Part shown: positions 8,304 to 18,120 of the stretch, in pieces
Layout: the number at the start of each line of letters is the position of its first letter
Position numbering within the stretch: the first letter of the stretch is position 1
Assembly (NCBI RefSeq): GCF_001922345.1
Contig: NZ_CP018811.1
Span: forward strand, 3,100,001-3,164,000
DNA length: 64,000 nt
Direction of reading: 5' to 3'
Origin: Paraburkholderia sp. SOS3
GTDB lineage: Bacteria; Pseudomonadota; Gammaproteobacteria; Burkholderiales; Burkholderiaceae
Made by a program: the position numbers and the translations under genes
Notes under the pieces: generated by a model
The model's input: only the letters and a program-made list of their open reading frames with translations
What the model was told of the DNA's origin: nothing
Databases searched by the model: none

Positions 8304-11300
8304 TCAGTAGTACCAGCTATATCGCGCACCCATCAGCGTGACCGGCGTTCCGAGACGCGACACGCGCTGATGCTGGATAAACAAGGCCATATGGTCGCCG
8401 CCGAACACGGTGCCCGCCAGGCCGACGTTGAAGTCCGGTCCCCAGCCCTGATTCGAATCGTGCAGGATGCCGACGTCGAGAAACGGCCGCCAGCGATGCG
8501 TGTACTGTTCGAGCAGGTCGTTGCCGAAACCGAAGTAGAGGCCGTACTGCGTGTATGTGTCGGGCAGGAAATCGCTCGCGACCGCAGGCTGATCGGCCGC
8601 GGGAATCAGCCGCGAGATCAGCGGATCCGCGCTGCCGCTTGCGCCGTAACCGCCGTGCGTGCCGACCACGCGCACCGTGTAGTCCGGATATTCGGTGTGA
8701 AAGCGGTAGCTGATTTCGCCGTTCGACAGCACGCCGCTGCCGATATAACTGCGCGCCTGGCTATAGAAACGGTCCGCTTCGACGCTGCCGGTGACCGTGA
8801 TGCGCTCGGTCACGCGCCAGGTGAAGTCGCCGACGAGGTTGTCCTTCATGGCGCCGACCTGCAGCGATTGCGTTTCGTCGGCAAGCTGATTGCGGCCCGC
8901 GTGCACGCCGAGCGTGAGCGGCGAATTGCGGCCCGTTTCGGCAGCAAGCGCGAACGTATAGAAGCTGGCGAGCGCGTCGCGCCGGCCGCCTGTCACCTTG
9001 AACGAGGTATCGCGCGTCTGGCGCTCGCCATAGATGCTCAGCGACCGGTCCACCGACGGCACATTGACGAGTTGCGTGATATCGGTCGAATGCTGGAAGT
9101 TCTGCACGCCGAGCACGCCGACCCTATAGCGCTCGGCGATCTTGTGGCTCGCCGCGAGCGTCTGCTCGATATAGTCGAGCGGATGCTCGACGTGGCTCGT
9201 CACCGTCGCGTCGATCGATTGCGGCCAGTCGAGCGCCGTTTCGGTCACGCGCGTATGCAAGGCCGTGTCTTCCGGTGCGCCTTCGAGGCCCTCGAACGCA
9301 ATCTGCTGCGCGCGCCGCGGCTGGTCGACAGCGATCGTCGCGTCGATGCGGTCCGCGATCGGCAACCGCGAGCGTTCCTGCGACAGCAGGCGCTCGAGCG
9401 TGGGAATGTCGTTGTCGGCAAGCGCGATCGTCAGTTGCGCATCCGCGGGGCGCGCGAGACGCGCTGCGTATTGCTGCGCGAGCCAGCGCTTCGCAAGCGG
9501 ATTGCTTTCGTGCGACAGCGCCCATGCGATCGCTACCTCTTTGGCGACCGCATCGCGCAGGCGGCTGTTTTGCGGCAGTTTCGCGCCGGCCTCGGGCGCG
9601 CCTCCGGGCAAGCCGCTCGCACTGCCGAGCAGCGTGCGGCGCACATACGAAACGTCGGGCGGCGCGGCTTGCGTCGAGAGCAGGTTATCGAGCAGTGCCG
9701 CCGAGGCGTCGGCCGTCGTGTAGTCGGTCGACAGCGCAACGCGCCGGCCGCGCACATCGGCCAATGTTTCGGCATCCTGCGCGGTGCGCCCGCGCAGCGC
9801 GCCGCGCGGCGCGCCATGCAGCTTCGCGAGCGCGGCTGCATCCTGTTGCAGCTGCAGCCAGACCTTGTGGCGGATCGACCATGCGAGGTCCGCGTGGCCC
9901 GCCATTTCCTGCGCGTCGGCATAGGTCAGCAGCCACAGCGGATCGCGCGAGAGCGCGCCGGCCTGACGGCGCAGATACTCGAGCGCGGCGACCGGCCGGT
10001 TCAGGCGCATCTCGGCGGCCGCATACGGCTCCCACAGCGCGGCGCTGCGATCGATGTTGCCGCGCCAGCGATTGAGCGCGAGCTTCAGGTCCGCATCGCT
10101 GCCGTAGTCGACGAGGGTCCACAGATACGCCGCGCGCATGTCCGACGTCGCATCGGGCAGCTCCACCGCACGCTTGAGGTCGGCAAGCGCATCGAGCGGC
10201 CGGTCGGTCAGGCGCTCGTATTCGGCGCGCACGGCGAGCACGCCCGGCGAAGCTTCGGCGGCACGCAACTCGTCGGGCGTGAGGCTCGCGAGCAGTGTGG
10301 CGACGCGGTCGTATGCCTGCGCGTCGGTGTAATAGAAGATCGCATCCTGCAGCGCGCGCGGCGTGTGATCGCGCCGGTAGCGCAGTTCGGCCACGCGTGC
10401 CGCGTCGATCGGATACGGATCGTAGAAGTACGTCATTTCGCCGAGCTCTTCGGGCGTCGCGACGCCACTTGCGAGCAGATGCTGGTAGGCATCGTTCGCT
10501 TCGCTGTCGAGCTGCAGCAGGCGCGCGAGTTCCGCATAGTCGCGCCAGAAATCTTCGTCCTTGTCGCTCGCGCCGGCGCGCGCGCGCTTCAACGCTGCAA
10601 ACGACGCGCGATAGTCGCCCGCGCGATACAGCACGCTCGCGGTGCGCAATGCCGCATTTGCATCGTTCGGATGGCGCGCCTGCACTGCGCGATAGGCGGC
10701 GAGCGCCTGATCGTCGTGGCCGGCCCGCTCCGCGAGGGCGCCGATGCGCTGGTCGAGCGCATCGCCATTCACGCCGCGCGGCAGCGAACGCAGGAACGCG
10801 AGGCCGTCGTCGGGACGGCCGAGGCGCTCGTAGGTCGCGGTGACGTTGTCGATCAGCTTCAGGTCGTTCGGCGTCTGGCGTGCCTGATGGACGAGCGCGG
10901 TCAGATACGCTTCGTCGTCGTCGAGCATCGGCGCGATGCGCAGCACGTTCTGCCAGCCGACCGGGTCGTCCGACAGTTGCGCGTAGTCGAGCCACGATTT
11001 CAGCGCGCGCGGCGCATCGCGGTTCCACTCGGCCGTCTGCGCGAGGCGTTTGACCCACAGCACCGAGTGCGGATCGCGCTGGACCTGTTGCGCGGCGATT
11101 TTCTCGGCGCTCGCGAGGTCGCCTGATTCGACGAATGCGTTGTAGACGACGTCGGCTACATTTCCGTTCGCGACGGGCGCCGATGCGCCGGCCGGCACTG
11201 CCGCCGAGGTCGATGCGGCTGCCGTCGATGCGGTAGCGGGATCAACCGGTTGCTCCGGCACCGCGGCAGGCTGCGTCGACGCCGCAACGCGGATCAGATG

Positions 11301-12416
11301 CACACCATCATGCATACCATCACGCGCGGCATACGACGCGCCCGGCGCGCGCCGCACGACCGGACCGTCCAGATACGCGTACGACGCGGAAGCTGCATTG
11401 ACGCGCGCACGCGCATGCATCTTCGCGACGATCGCCATTGCGGCAGCCAGATCGCCATGCGCCTGCGCGTATGCCAGTGCGGCTGGTGAATGGGTCGAAC
11501 GCGGCGCATCGGGTTCGGCGGGCTGCGCCTGCGCATAGCGGGCCAGCATCCGCGCGTAGCGGTCGACCGCCTCCGGACGGTTCGCCGCGCGCGCGAGATT
11601 CAGCAATACGATCAGCGTCGCCGGATCGTCGGCGAGCGTGCCGAGATGCGCGTCGGCCGCCGCAAGCGCATCGTCGAGCAGATTGCCGGACTGCAGCGTG
11701 CGGATGCCCGCGATAAAGCAGCGGCGGGCTTCGTCGCGCGTCTGCGCGGCGGCCTGCTTGCGGAACCATGCGTCGGCGGCCGCATGGTAGTCGCCGACCT
11801 GCAGCGCGTAGCGCGTGATCTGCGTGTCCCACTCGGTGCGCCCTTTCGGATCGTGCGCCGACAACTGCGCATAAAGATCGAGGGCGACTCGCGGCAAGCC
11901 GGCCGCGGCCGCGCGCTGCGCAAGCCATTCGAGATCGTGCGGCGCCCACTGCTCGTTTGCCGCGGCTGTCAATTTTGCGCGAAGGTCGTCGAGCGCGGCC
12001 GCACGGCGCGGATCGGTCTCGACGAGCGCGAACGTGCGCTGCTCGGCGACGCCAAGACGTAGCATCGTTGCGGCGCGGCGCATATCGTCGGTATGCAGTG
12101 CGTCCATTCGCGCGGCCACGCGCTGCGCATCGTCGGCGCGGCCGAGATACAGATACTGCGCACCGAGCAGCGACAGAAACTCTTCGTTGTCCGGCTGCAC
12201 GCGCGACCACGCTTCGAGATAGGCAACGGAGAGATCGCTCGGCGCGCCGACCGACGCAATGCGCTCACGCATGCCGCCGCGCGGCGCCACAGCGTACATC
12301 GTCGCGAGCACGACGGCGGCCAGCGTCAGCACGAGCCATGTCGAAACGATGCGCGGGCGCTTCTGCGCCGCGGAACTGGCCGTTTGGGTTTCCACATTCG
12401 CCGCCGGATTAGCCAT
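8304..12416 (-). CDS. pelB: PelB, TPR scaffold and outer-membrane secretin-like porin
   Basis: 1370-residue protein. An N-terminal membrane anchor (about residues 23-45) is followed by a long periplasmic region of helical TPR-like repeats to about residue 950, then a beta-strand-rich C-terminal barrel ending in aromatic residues (SWYY), as expected for an outer-membrane barrel. PelB exports Pel and its TPRs bring PelA to the pore. It is about 180 residues longer than P. aeruginosa PelB (1193 aa), with an Ala/Ser/Pro-rich stretch around residues 390-425. The first ATG is at 12416 and overlaps the pelA stop by eight bases. A TTG at 12425 is a less likely start. Confidence 0.93.
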   Translation of the reverse strand: MANPAANVETQTASSAAQKRPRIVSTWLVLTLAAVVLATMYAVAPRGGMRERIASVGAPSDLSVAYLEAWSRVQPDNEEFLSLLGAQYLYLGRADDAQRVAARMDALHTDDMRRAATMLRLGVAEQRTFALVETDPRRAAALDDLRAKLTAAANEQWAPHDLEWLAQRAAAAGLPRVALDLYAQLSAHDPKGRTEWDTQITRYALQVGDYHAAADAWFRKQAAAQTRDEARRCFIAGIRTLQSGNLLDDALAAADAHLGTLADDPATLIVLLNLARAANRPEAVDRYARMLARYAQAQPAEPDAPRSTHSPAALAYAQAHGDLAAAMAIVAKMHARARVNAASASYAYLDGPVVRRAPGASYAARDGMHDGVHLIRVAASTQPAAVPEQPVDPATASTAAASTSAAVPAGASAPVANGNVADVVYNAFVESGDLASAEKIAAQQVQRDPHSVLWVKRLAQTAEWNRDAPRALKSWLDYAQLSDDPVGWQNVLRIAPMLDDDEAYLTALVHQARQTPNDLKLIDNVTATYERLGRPDDGLAFLRSLPRGVNGDALDQRIGALAERAGHDDQALAAYRAVQARHPNDANAALRTASVLYRAGDYRASFAALKRARAGASDKDEDFWRDYAELARLLQLDSEANDAYQHLLASGVATPEELGEMTYFYDPYPIDAARVAELRYRRDHTPRALQDAIFYYTDAQAYDRVATLLASLTPDELRAAEASPGVLAVRAEYERLTDRPLDALADLKRAVELPDATSDMRAAYLWTLVDYGSDADLKLALNRWRGNIDRSAALWEPYAAAEMRLNRPVAALEYLRRQAGALSRDPLWLLTYADAQEMAGHADLAWSIRHKVWLQLQQDAAALAKLHGAPRGALRGRTAQDAETLADVRGRRVALSTDYTTADASAALLDNLLSTQAAPPDVSYVRRTLLGSASGLPGGAPEAGAKLPQNSRLRDAVAKEVAIAWALSHESNPLAKRWLAQQYAARLARPADAQLTIALADNDIPTLERLLSQERSRLPIADRIDATIAVDQPRRAQQIAFEGLEGAPEDTALHTRVTETALDWPQSIDATVTSHVEHPLDYIEQTLAASHKIAERYRVGVLGVQNFQHSTDITQLVNVPSVDRSLSIYGERQTRDTSFKVTGGRRDALASFYTFALAAETGRNSPLTLGVHAGRNQLADETQSLQVGAMKDNLVGDFTWRVTERITVTGSVEADRFYSQARSYIGSGVLSNGEISYRFHTEYPDYTVRVVGTHGGYGASGSADPLISRLIPAADQPAVASDFLPDTYTQYGLYFGFGNDLLEQYTHRWRPFLDVGILHDSNQGWGPDFNVGLAGTVFGGDHMALFIQHQRVSRLGTPVTLMGARYSWYY

Positions 12417-15363
12417 GACACGCAACCTCGACGGGCTGATAGTCGATGTTCAGACCGGCGGCGGGCGCCGTGTCGAAGCGCAGTTTCGAGCCATCGCGCT
12501 TCGTTGCGACCGGCCGCCCCGCTACGCTGACGCTGCAGCGCTGCGCGTTCGCGAGTTCGACAAAGGGCTGGTAGTAGCCGCCGAACTGGAACGACATGCC
12601 ACGGCCGTCGCGCTTGAAATCGCGCACGAAACCGTTGGCCTGCGCGATGTAAGGCAAGGTGTTCGACGATGCCGCCGGCGCTTGCGCCGCGATCGCGTCG
12701 CGCAACGGCGTGTCGAATGCGACGCGCGCGGCGCCGTCGGCAATGTGGATGTATGTGCCGTCGGGGCCGGGCGCATAGCCGGTCACGCCGCGCGAAGCGC
12801 CGAGATCGGGCGCGTTCGTGCCCGGCCAATGCAATTCGCGCACTTCGCCGTTGCCGCGCACGATCCACGTGCTGCCCGCGGCGGCTGCCGTGTTCTCCGC
12901 GCGCTCAGTGCTCTGAGCGCTCTGAGCGCGCACTTCGCGCGCAACCGCGAACGTCCGCCAGTCGAGCACTTTCTGCGTGTAATCGGTGATCTGCACCGGC
13001 AGCACCGGTTGCTTCAAGACCGCCGCGAAGATCTGGTCGAGCGCGCGCAGCGATGCGACTTTCGTGCCGCTATACATGTGGTAATAGATGTCGATCGGCT
13101 TGAAGCGCAGCGGCCGGTCGGTCATATCGAACGTTTCGAGCACGCGCGTGAAACCGTAGAACGGCCCGAGCCAGTCGTTCGTATAGACGTTCTCGTCCTG
13201 ATTCGGCGCGTACACCTGGTAAGCGCCCGGCCCTTTCGCGACACCGATCGGCGCGATGTTCGTCCAGCTGTTCGCGCTCTTCGTGATGACCGTGTCGCCG
13301 CCGTTGATGTTGTCGACGCCCGCCGCATATACCTTACGCACGACGATCGCGGGCGGCTCGCAGTTGCCGGGCCATTGCAGCACCACGGTCTTTTTACCCG
13401 GCGGCGCGAGGCGCGAATTGATGTAGTCGATCGAGCCCGTGATCTCGCGGTCGATGTTGAATTTGTAGTTCGGAATGTTCAGCGAGAAAGCCGTATCGCC
13501 GCCGCCGCGATCGATTCGCTCGCCGGTCTTCGCATCGACGTTCTCCCATTCGAACGGATGCGAAAAGGTGTGCGTGCCGATCGCCACGTACGGCAGCGCG
13601 AACATCTTGCGCGCGATCTCTTCGAGGCGCGGCGATATCTGCGGATACAGGCCCTTCGGACCGACCTCGCCTTCGATCACCGACAGCGTCATCGGCACCT
13701 TGTAGCGCGTGAAGATCTGCTGGTACAGCGCTTCGCCCGAGTAGTCGGCGCCCGGAAACTCCGCACGCGACGCGAAGCCGTCGCCATCGACATGCGACAT
13801 GAAAAGACGCCGCCCGTTCTCGGTGGTTACGCTCGGCGCCGGCATCGGCGTGAGGCGCAGCGCATCGGCAAAGAATCTGATCGGCTGAATCGCCCAGCGC
13901 TCCTGGCCGATGCCGTTCAGCGAAACGACCGTGTAAGGGCTCAGTGCGTAACCGCCCCATGGCGTGATCGCGACCGGATCGAGCGTCGCTTCGCCGGACT
14001 TCACACGCAACAGCGACCGGCTCGCCGCGCCGACGCGTATGCCCGTCAGATCGCGCGGACCGAGCTTCGGGTCCGTCTCGAAACCGATGATCGGATCGCG
14101 CGACACCACGCTGACCGGTTCCGTGAAGGGCCCAGCCACCGGCTGCAGATCGAGCGCCGGACCTTCGTCTTCGGCCGCATCGAAACCGAACTGGCCGATG
14201 AACGCCACCGGCACGTGCGAAGCGATGCGTGCGTCGATCCATCTGCGCCACGTGGCCGTGTCGCGCGCCTCGTCGCCTTCGAGCCAGACGACGACGCCCG
14301 CATAGCGGTCCGGCGTCACGTCGTCGGGCAATCCGTCGTTGATGTTCGCGTATGCGACGTCGTAGCCGAGGTAGTTGAGCGGCGTGGCGACGTCGCGCAC
14401 GCCCGGCGTTTCGTCGAGCGGCAAATCGTCGGGGCGATCCTGCACGACGAGGACGCGCCGCGGCAGCACCTCGATCGCGCCGATGCCGACCACGTTGCGC
14501 GAAAGGTTCGTCACATAGGGCGTCACGCCGCTCGCCACGACCCGCGCGGCGGTCGTGCGCGCGCAGGCACGGTCGTCGCCCGGGCACAATTCGATCGAGA
14601 TCACCGGCACGCCGGTGCGCTGCGTGAACGAACGCGCGGCCGCGCTGCGCGCGGTACGCTCATCGGCCGACACGTCGAGCGTGCGCATGACGGCGCCCGG
14701 CGCGGCACCGCGCACGAGCGACGGACCCACCACCGCATACAGCGCGGCGGCGTGCGGCAAAGCGGCCTCGAGCGCGTCGGCGCCGCCGACGACCAGACGC
14801 GCGTCGACATGCGCCGCGCGAATCGCGTCAATCGCGGCAATCGCCGTCGGTGTGTCGAGCAGGAAGCCTCGATAGCCGCGCTGCCACAGCGGCTCGATCT
14901 GCTGTGCGACGAATGACGATGGATCGCCGCCCATCGCATGCGTGCGTGCGATCCAGGCTGTATGCGCGAGCGGATGTGCGGCGGGGTCGAAGCCGCTCGC
15001 CGGGTCGATCACCACGGCATCGAAGGCCTGCAGCAGATCGACGGGAGGATGCGCGCCATCGAAGAAGGCGATGTTAGGCGCGCTGCCGCGAGTTGCGCGG
15101 TCGACGGAGGGCGCCGCGGCGAGCGCAGCGGTGTCCTGAACGTCGGGAGTCTGCGGATGCGTCTGTGCCTGCGCTTCGCGTTGCGACACGGCGCCCGCGC
15201 CAAGCATGACGAGCGCGAGCGTCAGCCAGACGCACGCGGTATGCCGCACCGGAAGTGCTGAAAAAAACCAACGAATGCGTGCCGATAGCGGCCTCGCCGT
15301 CCCCGCCCCAAACTCCGTTGACATGATGGCTGTCCGTTCGCTTATTGCTTTTAACCGGACCAT
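12409..15363 (-). CDS. pelA: PelA, periplasmic Pel deacetylase with a degenerate N-terminal hydrolase domain
   Basis: 984 residues from ATG 15363, which has AGCAGG seven bases upstream; ATG 15324 (MSTEFGAG) is an alternative giving 971 aa (P. aeruginosa PelA is 948). Order: N-terminal signal/anchor (about 43-66), a GH114-like region (95-300), a Rossmann-like middle part (300-510), a polysaccharide-deacetylase domain with HVDGDG (524-529) and HTFSH (598-602), and a C-terminal beta domain. The deacetylase metal site looks intact. The hydrolase region keeps a D170 equivalent in GFLLDT but is about 40 residues short, lacks a YVSVGE strand and has Pro214 where the separate GH114 protein has Glu226. 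It partially de-N-acetylates Pel in the periplasm, and glycosidase activity is doubtful. First gene of the operon. Confidence 0.95.
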   Translation of the reverse strand: MVRLKAISERTAIMSTEFGAGTARPLSARIRWFFSALPVRHTACVWLTLALVMLGAGAVSQREAQAQTHPQTPDVQDTAALAAAPSVDRATRGSAPNIAFFDGAHPPVDLLQAFDAVVIDPASGFDPAAHPLAHTAWIARTHAMGGDPSSFVAQQIEPLWQRGYRGFLLDTPTAIAAIDAIRAAHVDARLVVGGADALEAALPHAAALYAVVGPSLVRGAAPGAVMRTLDVSADERTARSAAARSFTQRTGVPVISIELCPGDDRACARTTAARVVASGVTPYVTNLSRNVVGIGAIEVLPRRVLVVQDRPDDLPLDETPGVRDVATPLNYLGYDVAYANINDGLPDDVTPDRYAGVVVWLEGDEARDTATWRRWIDARIASHVPVAFIGQFGFDAAEDEGPALDLQPVAGPFTEPVSVVSRDPIIGFETDPKLGPRDLTGIRVGAASRSLLRVKSGEATLDPVAITPWGGYALSPYTVVSLNGIGQERWAIQPIRFFADALRLTPMPAPSVTTENGRRLFMSHVDGDGFASRAEFPGADYSGEALYQQIFTRYKVPMTLSVIEGEVGPKGLYPQISPRLEEIARKMFALPYVAIGTHTFSHPFEWENVDAKTGERIDRGGGDTAFSLNIPNYKFNIDREITGSIDYINSRLAPPGKKTVVLQWPGNCEPPAIVVRKVYAAGVDNINGGDTVITKSANSWTNIAPIGVAKGPGAYQVYAPNQDENVYTNDWLGPFYGFTRVLETFDMTDRPLRFKPIDIYYHMYSGTKVASLRALDQIFAAVLKQPVLPVQITDYTQKVLDWRTFAVAREVRAQSAQSTERAENTAAAAGSTWIVRGNGEVRELHWPGTNAPDLGASRGVTGYAPGPDGTYIHIADGAARVAFDTPLRDAIAAQAPAASSNTLPYIAQANGFVRDFKRDGRGMSFQFGGYYQPFVELANAQRCSVSVAGRPVATKRDGSKLRFDTAPAAGLNIDYQPVEVACHG

Positions 15364-15849
15364 CGAATTACCTGCTTATCGACGGCTTATGCGACTTCCT
15401 GAATCGGATTCCCAACGCACCGGTTTTTTTCTCTGCCACGCGGCTATTTCCGCGTCGAATTGCAGACCAGCAACGAACGGACTTCACGAAGCGCTATTCC
15501 CTGAATCGGCGCGCATTTTAGCGTGCGTTCCCGCACAAAGAAAAGGCCTTTTGTCGAAATAGACTGCGCAAAAACTACCGAATGAAACGTGCGATTGATC
15601 AATAGCCCTTATCGTTAAAGACGCGCAAACGTTAAACAGAATTTTTCATAGAAAACGCATCGACGACGCTTTGGCTTTTTTACAACCGGCAATTTCGACT
15701 GAAATATCCGCAAATTTCGCGGAAAAATCCCGGGCGATAGGCACGACAGTTGCTCTGCTCGATGCGTCGGTGAGCCAGGAGCGTCGATGCGACGGCCGCC
15801 GCAATCGGGTTTGATCAGATCATTCAGCTACTCAACGGTGGAGGGATTC
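15364..15849. other. Intergenic region upstream of pelA and the DUF1328 gene
   Basis: 486 bases without a credible gene, lying between the divergent pelA and the small membrane protein gene. It is more AT-rich than its surroundings, especially 15540-15720, as expected for promoters and their regulators. A short palindrome aaaaggcctttt is at about 15540-15551. The pel promoter should lie here. I could not identify a specific regulator site. Confidence 0.5.
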
Positions 15850-16011
15850 ATGCTTCGATACGCTGCCATTTTCTTCGTGATCGCCATCATCGCGGCCGTG
15901 TTCGGCTTCGGCGGCATAGCGGCCGGCGCCGCGGAAATCGCGAAGGTGCTGTTCTTTATCTTTATCGTGATCTTCCTCGTGACGCTGCTGATGGGCGTCA
16001 TTCGACGTTGA
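15850..16011 (+). CDS. DUF1328 (YtjA-type) small membrane protein
   Basis: 53-residue protein made of two transmembrane helices separated by a Gly/Ala turn ([15 protein letters not shown]), ending in VIRR. This is the DUF1328/YtjA pattern found widely in proteobacteria; the function is unknown, although members are often stress-induced. The ATG at 15850 has GGAGGG five bases upstream. It is divergent from pelA and followed by about 200 bases without a gene. Confidence 0.88.
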   Translation: MLRYAAIFFVIAIIAAVFGFGGIAAGAAEIAKVLFFIFIVIFLVTLLMGVIRR

Positions 16012-16222
16012 CGCGCACCGCTCGGACCCGCCGGGCCAGCGCGCCCGGCCGCAAGAATTGCAAGCCGTGCGAGTGCGATTGAAATTGTTGCCGCTTACGC
16101 CGGCAGGGCGGGCATCCGGACGTGGATAGGTTCGGATCGTAAAGGTGGTGCGCGCCGGAGATGCGGTCCGGGATGCGGGCCGCGCCAGCGCAAGCATATA
16201 CAGAGACGACGACTACGGACGG

Positions 16223-16432
16223 TTACGGCTGCGCTCGCGCTTCGAGGGCGAGCAAAGCTTCGTTCAGCTTCTTTACGCGGCTGCGTTGCGACGGCACAGA
16301 TGCGGCGGAGGTCACGCTCTCCACGCGCTTGCGCCAGTATGAAAGTGAAAGCGGAATGCGATCATTTGCGCAGACATGGGTAAGCACCTGCTCGAGGTGC
16401 TGGATATCCGTTTCCAGCTGGTAGTGATTCAT
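16223..16432 (-). CDS. Small conserved-looking hypothetical protein
   Basis: 69-residue soluble protein (starts MNHYQLETDIQHLEQVL, basic C-terminus) with predicted helices and heptad-like hydrophobic spacing. The ATG at 16432 has GGGGAAGG just upstream, and codon usage has the strong third-position GC of real genes in this window. I recognise no domain. Neighbouring 200-base gaps on each side show no partner genes. Confidence 0.6.
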   Translation of the reverse strand: MNHYQLETDIQHLEQVLTHVCANDRIPLSLSYWRKRVESVTSAASVPSQRSRVKKLNEALLALEARAQP

Positions 16433-16675
16433 GGCCTTCCCCGATGACGGCCAAGCGTTTTTTGACAGCTATTCGATCGCCAGGCGCCCGACAAGCTTTC
16501 TTGTTCGAGTGGAGAGAATGGACAGGCTTGGCCCGTCCGCGGACCGACAATATGACATCGGCACAAACGGTCGGGCAAGAGGCTCGCACAGTATGCGAGG
16601 ATTCCTCATAACTTAGCTTGCCGCGCAAACGGCGCTGGACATCTATGCCGCACGCATGTCGGCAACCGGCGGCGA

Positions 16676-17323
16676 TTAGCTGCCCACAGGAGCAACGCCC
16701 GGCGGCAGGTCGTAGCGGATGAAGCCGAGAATGAGGCGCACCATCTCGTCCTCGAACCTGCGCGTGCCGAGATATTCGGGCCGCTCGAGCGCCGTCGCGA
16801 GCAACACACCCGAGATCGCACGGAACAGTACAAAGCGCGCCTCGTCCGCGGCAATGCGCTTGCCGGGTTCGGGACTTTCGTTATGCAATGCGTCCGAGAT
16901 CAGCCGGAAATATCGCTGCATGCCCTCGCCGATCGGCGAATCCCGCGCCGCATCGCTCCACTCGGCGCGCAGGATGCCATAAAGGCGCGGCCTGTCGCCA
17001 ATGAACGCGGCCATCGCGCGTATCATGCGGCGCGCGTTGATGCCCGTACCCGACGGGGCGGCGTCGGCAAGCGCGTTGCTCATCAGTTCGGTGAGGCGAT
17101 CCAGTTCGCGCCGCGCGAGCGCCTCGACAAGGCCCTCCTTGTTCGGGAAGTACTGGTAAAGCGCGCCGATACTGAAACCTGCGGCGTCGGCTACGCGCTG
17201 AGTGGTCAGTCCTGATTTGCCATGTACTTCGAGAATGCGCGCGGCGGCTTCGAGAATGCTGTCGAGTGCGAATGACGCGCGGGCCTGCTTCGGCCGACGT
17301 CGTTCCGAAGACGAGTTGGACAA
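16676..17323 (-). CDS. TetR/AcrR-family transcription regulator
   Basis: 215 residues. A basic N-terminal tail leads into a TetR HTH (about 18-65: ILEAAARILEVHGKSGLTTQ, then VADAAGFSIGALYQYFPNK) and an all-helical ligand domain. The start is a TTG at 17323 with GGAG five bases before it; no ATG lies closer to the HTH. The HTH wording is of the common TetR type with a C-terminal TetR_C domain. The closest divergent gene is the SnoaL-like protein at 17563, 239 bases away, which is the most likely target. Confidence 0.88.
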   Translation of the reverse strand: MSNSSSERRRPKQARASFALDSILEAAARILEVHGKSGLTTQRVADAAGFSIGALYQYFPNKEGLVEALARRELDRLTELMSNALADAAPSGTGINARRMIRAMAAFIGDRPRLYGILRAEWSDAARDSPIGEGMQRYFRLISDALHNESPEPGKRIAADEARFVLFRAISGVLLATALERPEYLGTRRFEDEMVRLILGFIRYDLPPGVAPVGS

Positions 17324-17562
17324 AGGGACTCCTATAAGGGGACACAGCTATCTTAGTTGAGTTGGCAACGGCTTTCAGCAGACACTGTGTAATATCCGCA
17401 ACGTCTTGCCCAGATAGCATGGGCCGAAAAGATCGTCGATCGCGTCATTCGGTCTTTCTTCGTCGGCTCGAAAATGAAAGTCGACTTCAACCCGGACTCA
17501 ACTCCGGCACCACCGCACAGCCCGCAATCTAAATTCTTGCAAAACGGATCGAGGAAAGACAA

Positions 17563-17949
17563 ATGAACGAGGATGAACGCGCAATTCGCAATCTCGTCGA
17601 TAGCTGGCTCGCCGCCACGCGAGCCGGCGATTTCGCCACGTTGTCGAGTCTGATCGCCGACGATGCCGTTTTTATGGTGTCCGGTGAAAAACCATTTGGC
17701 AAAGCGGCTTACATGGCTGGAATGGACAGCTTGAAACCGGCGCATTTCGAAGCGGCAAGCAATATCGAGGAATTACAGATACTCGGCGACTGGGCGTTCC
17801 TGCGCAATTGCCTCGATGTCACGCTCACACTGCCCGGAAATCTGCCGTCCATCCGTCGCGCAGGCTATACCCTGACGATGCTGCGCAAGGAACAGGACGG
17901 CAAATGGCGGCTTGCAAGGGATGCGAATCTGATGGTCACGAAAACGTAA
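17563..17949 (+). CDS. SnoaL-like/DUF4440 (YybH-type) small protein
   Basis: 128-residue cone-shaped NTF2-like fold protein: an N-terminal helix pair (EDERAIRNLVDSWLAATRAGD), then a curved beta sheet ending in GKWRLARDANLM. This is the SgcJ/EcaC-type DUF4440 family, whose members are mostly uncharacterised ketosteroid isomerase-like proteins. A Shine-Dalgarno GAGGAAAG precedes ATG 17563. It is divergent from the TetR gene at 16676. No catalytic assignment is possible from sequence alone. Confidence 0.85.
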   Translation: MNEDERAIRNLVDSWLAATRAGDFATLSSLIADDAVFMVSGEKPFGKAAYMAGMDSLKPAHFEAASNIEELQILGDWAFLRNCLDVTLTLPGNLPSIRRAGYTLTMLRKEQDGKWRLARDANLMVTKT

Positions 17950-18120
17950 GCATAAGACTTGCGCGTAGACGTTCCGAAAGCCACCCGAAAATGCGAAGGG
18001 CGTCACCTTCGTCTAACTTCGTGTGGCGACGTATGCGGATTGCCTTATAACGTTTTGTTTTGGACTTGCAGCAATCCACGAACCTGAGTAATAATCAAAT
18101 CTCGATCCTCAGGGGGTTTC

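Noticed and set aside
8268..11126. 952-codon open frame on the + strand opposite pelB
   Set aside because: Antisense shadow of a high-GC gene: Arg/Ala-rich translation, no domain, no ribosome site, and pelB itself fully explains the region.
12259..14916. 885-codon open frame on the + strand opposite pelA
   Set aside because: Same reason: antisense shadow with poor amino acid composition and no recognisable motif.
15787..15849. Upstream extension of the DUF1328 gene
   Set aside because: In-frame start at 15787 adds residues outside the family; the ATG at 15850 has the better ribosome site.
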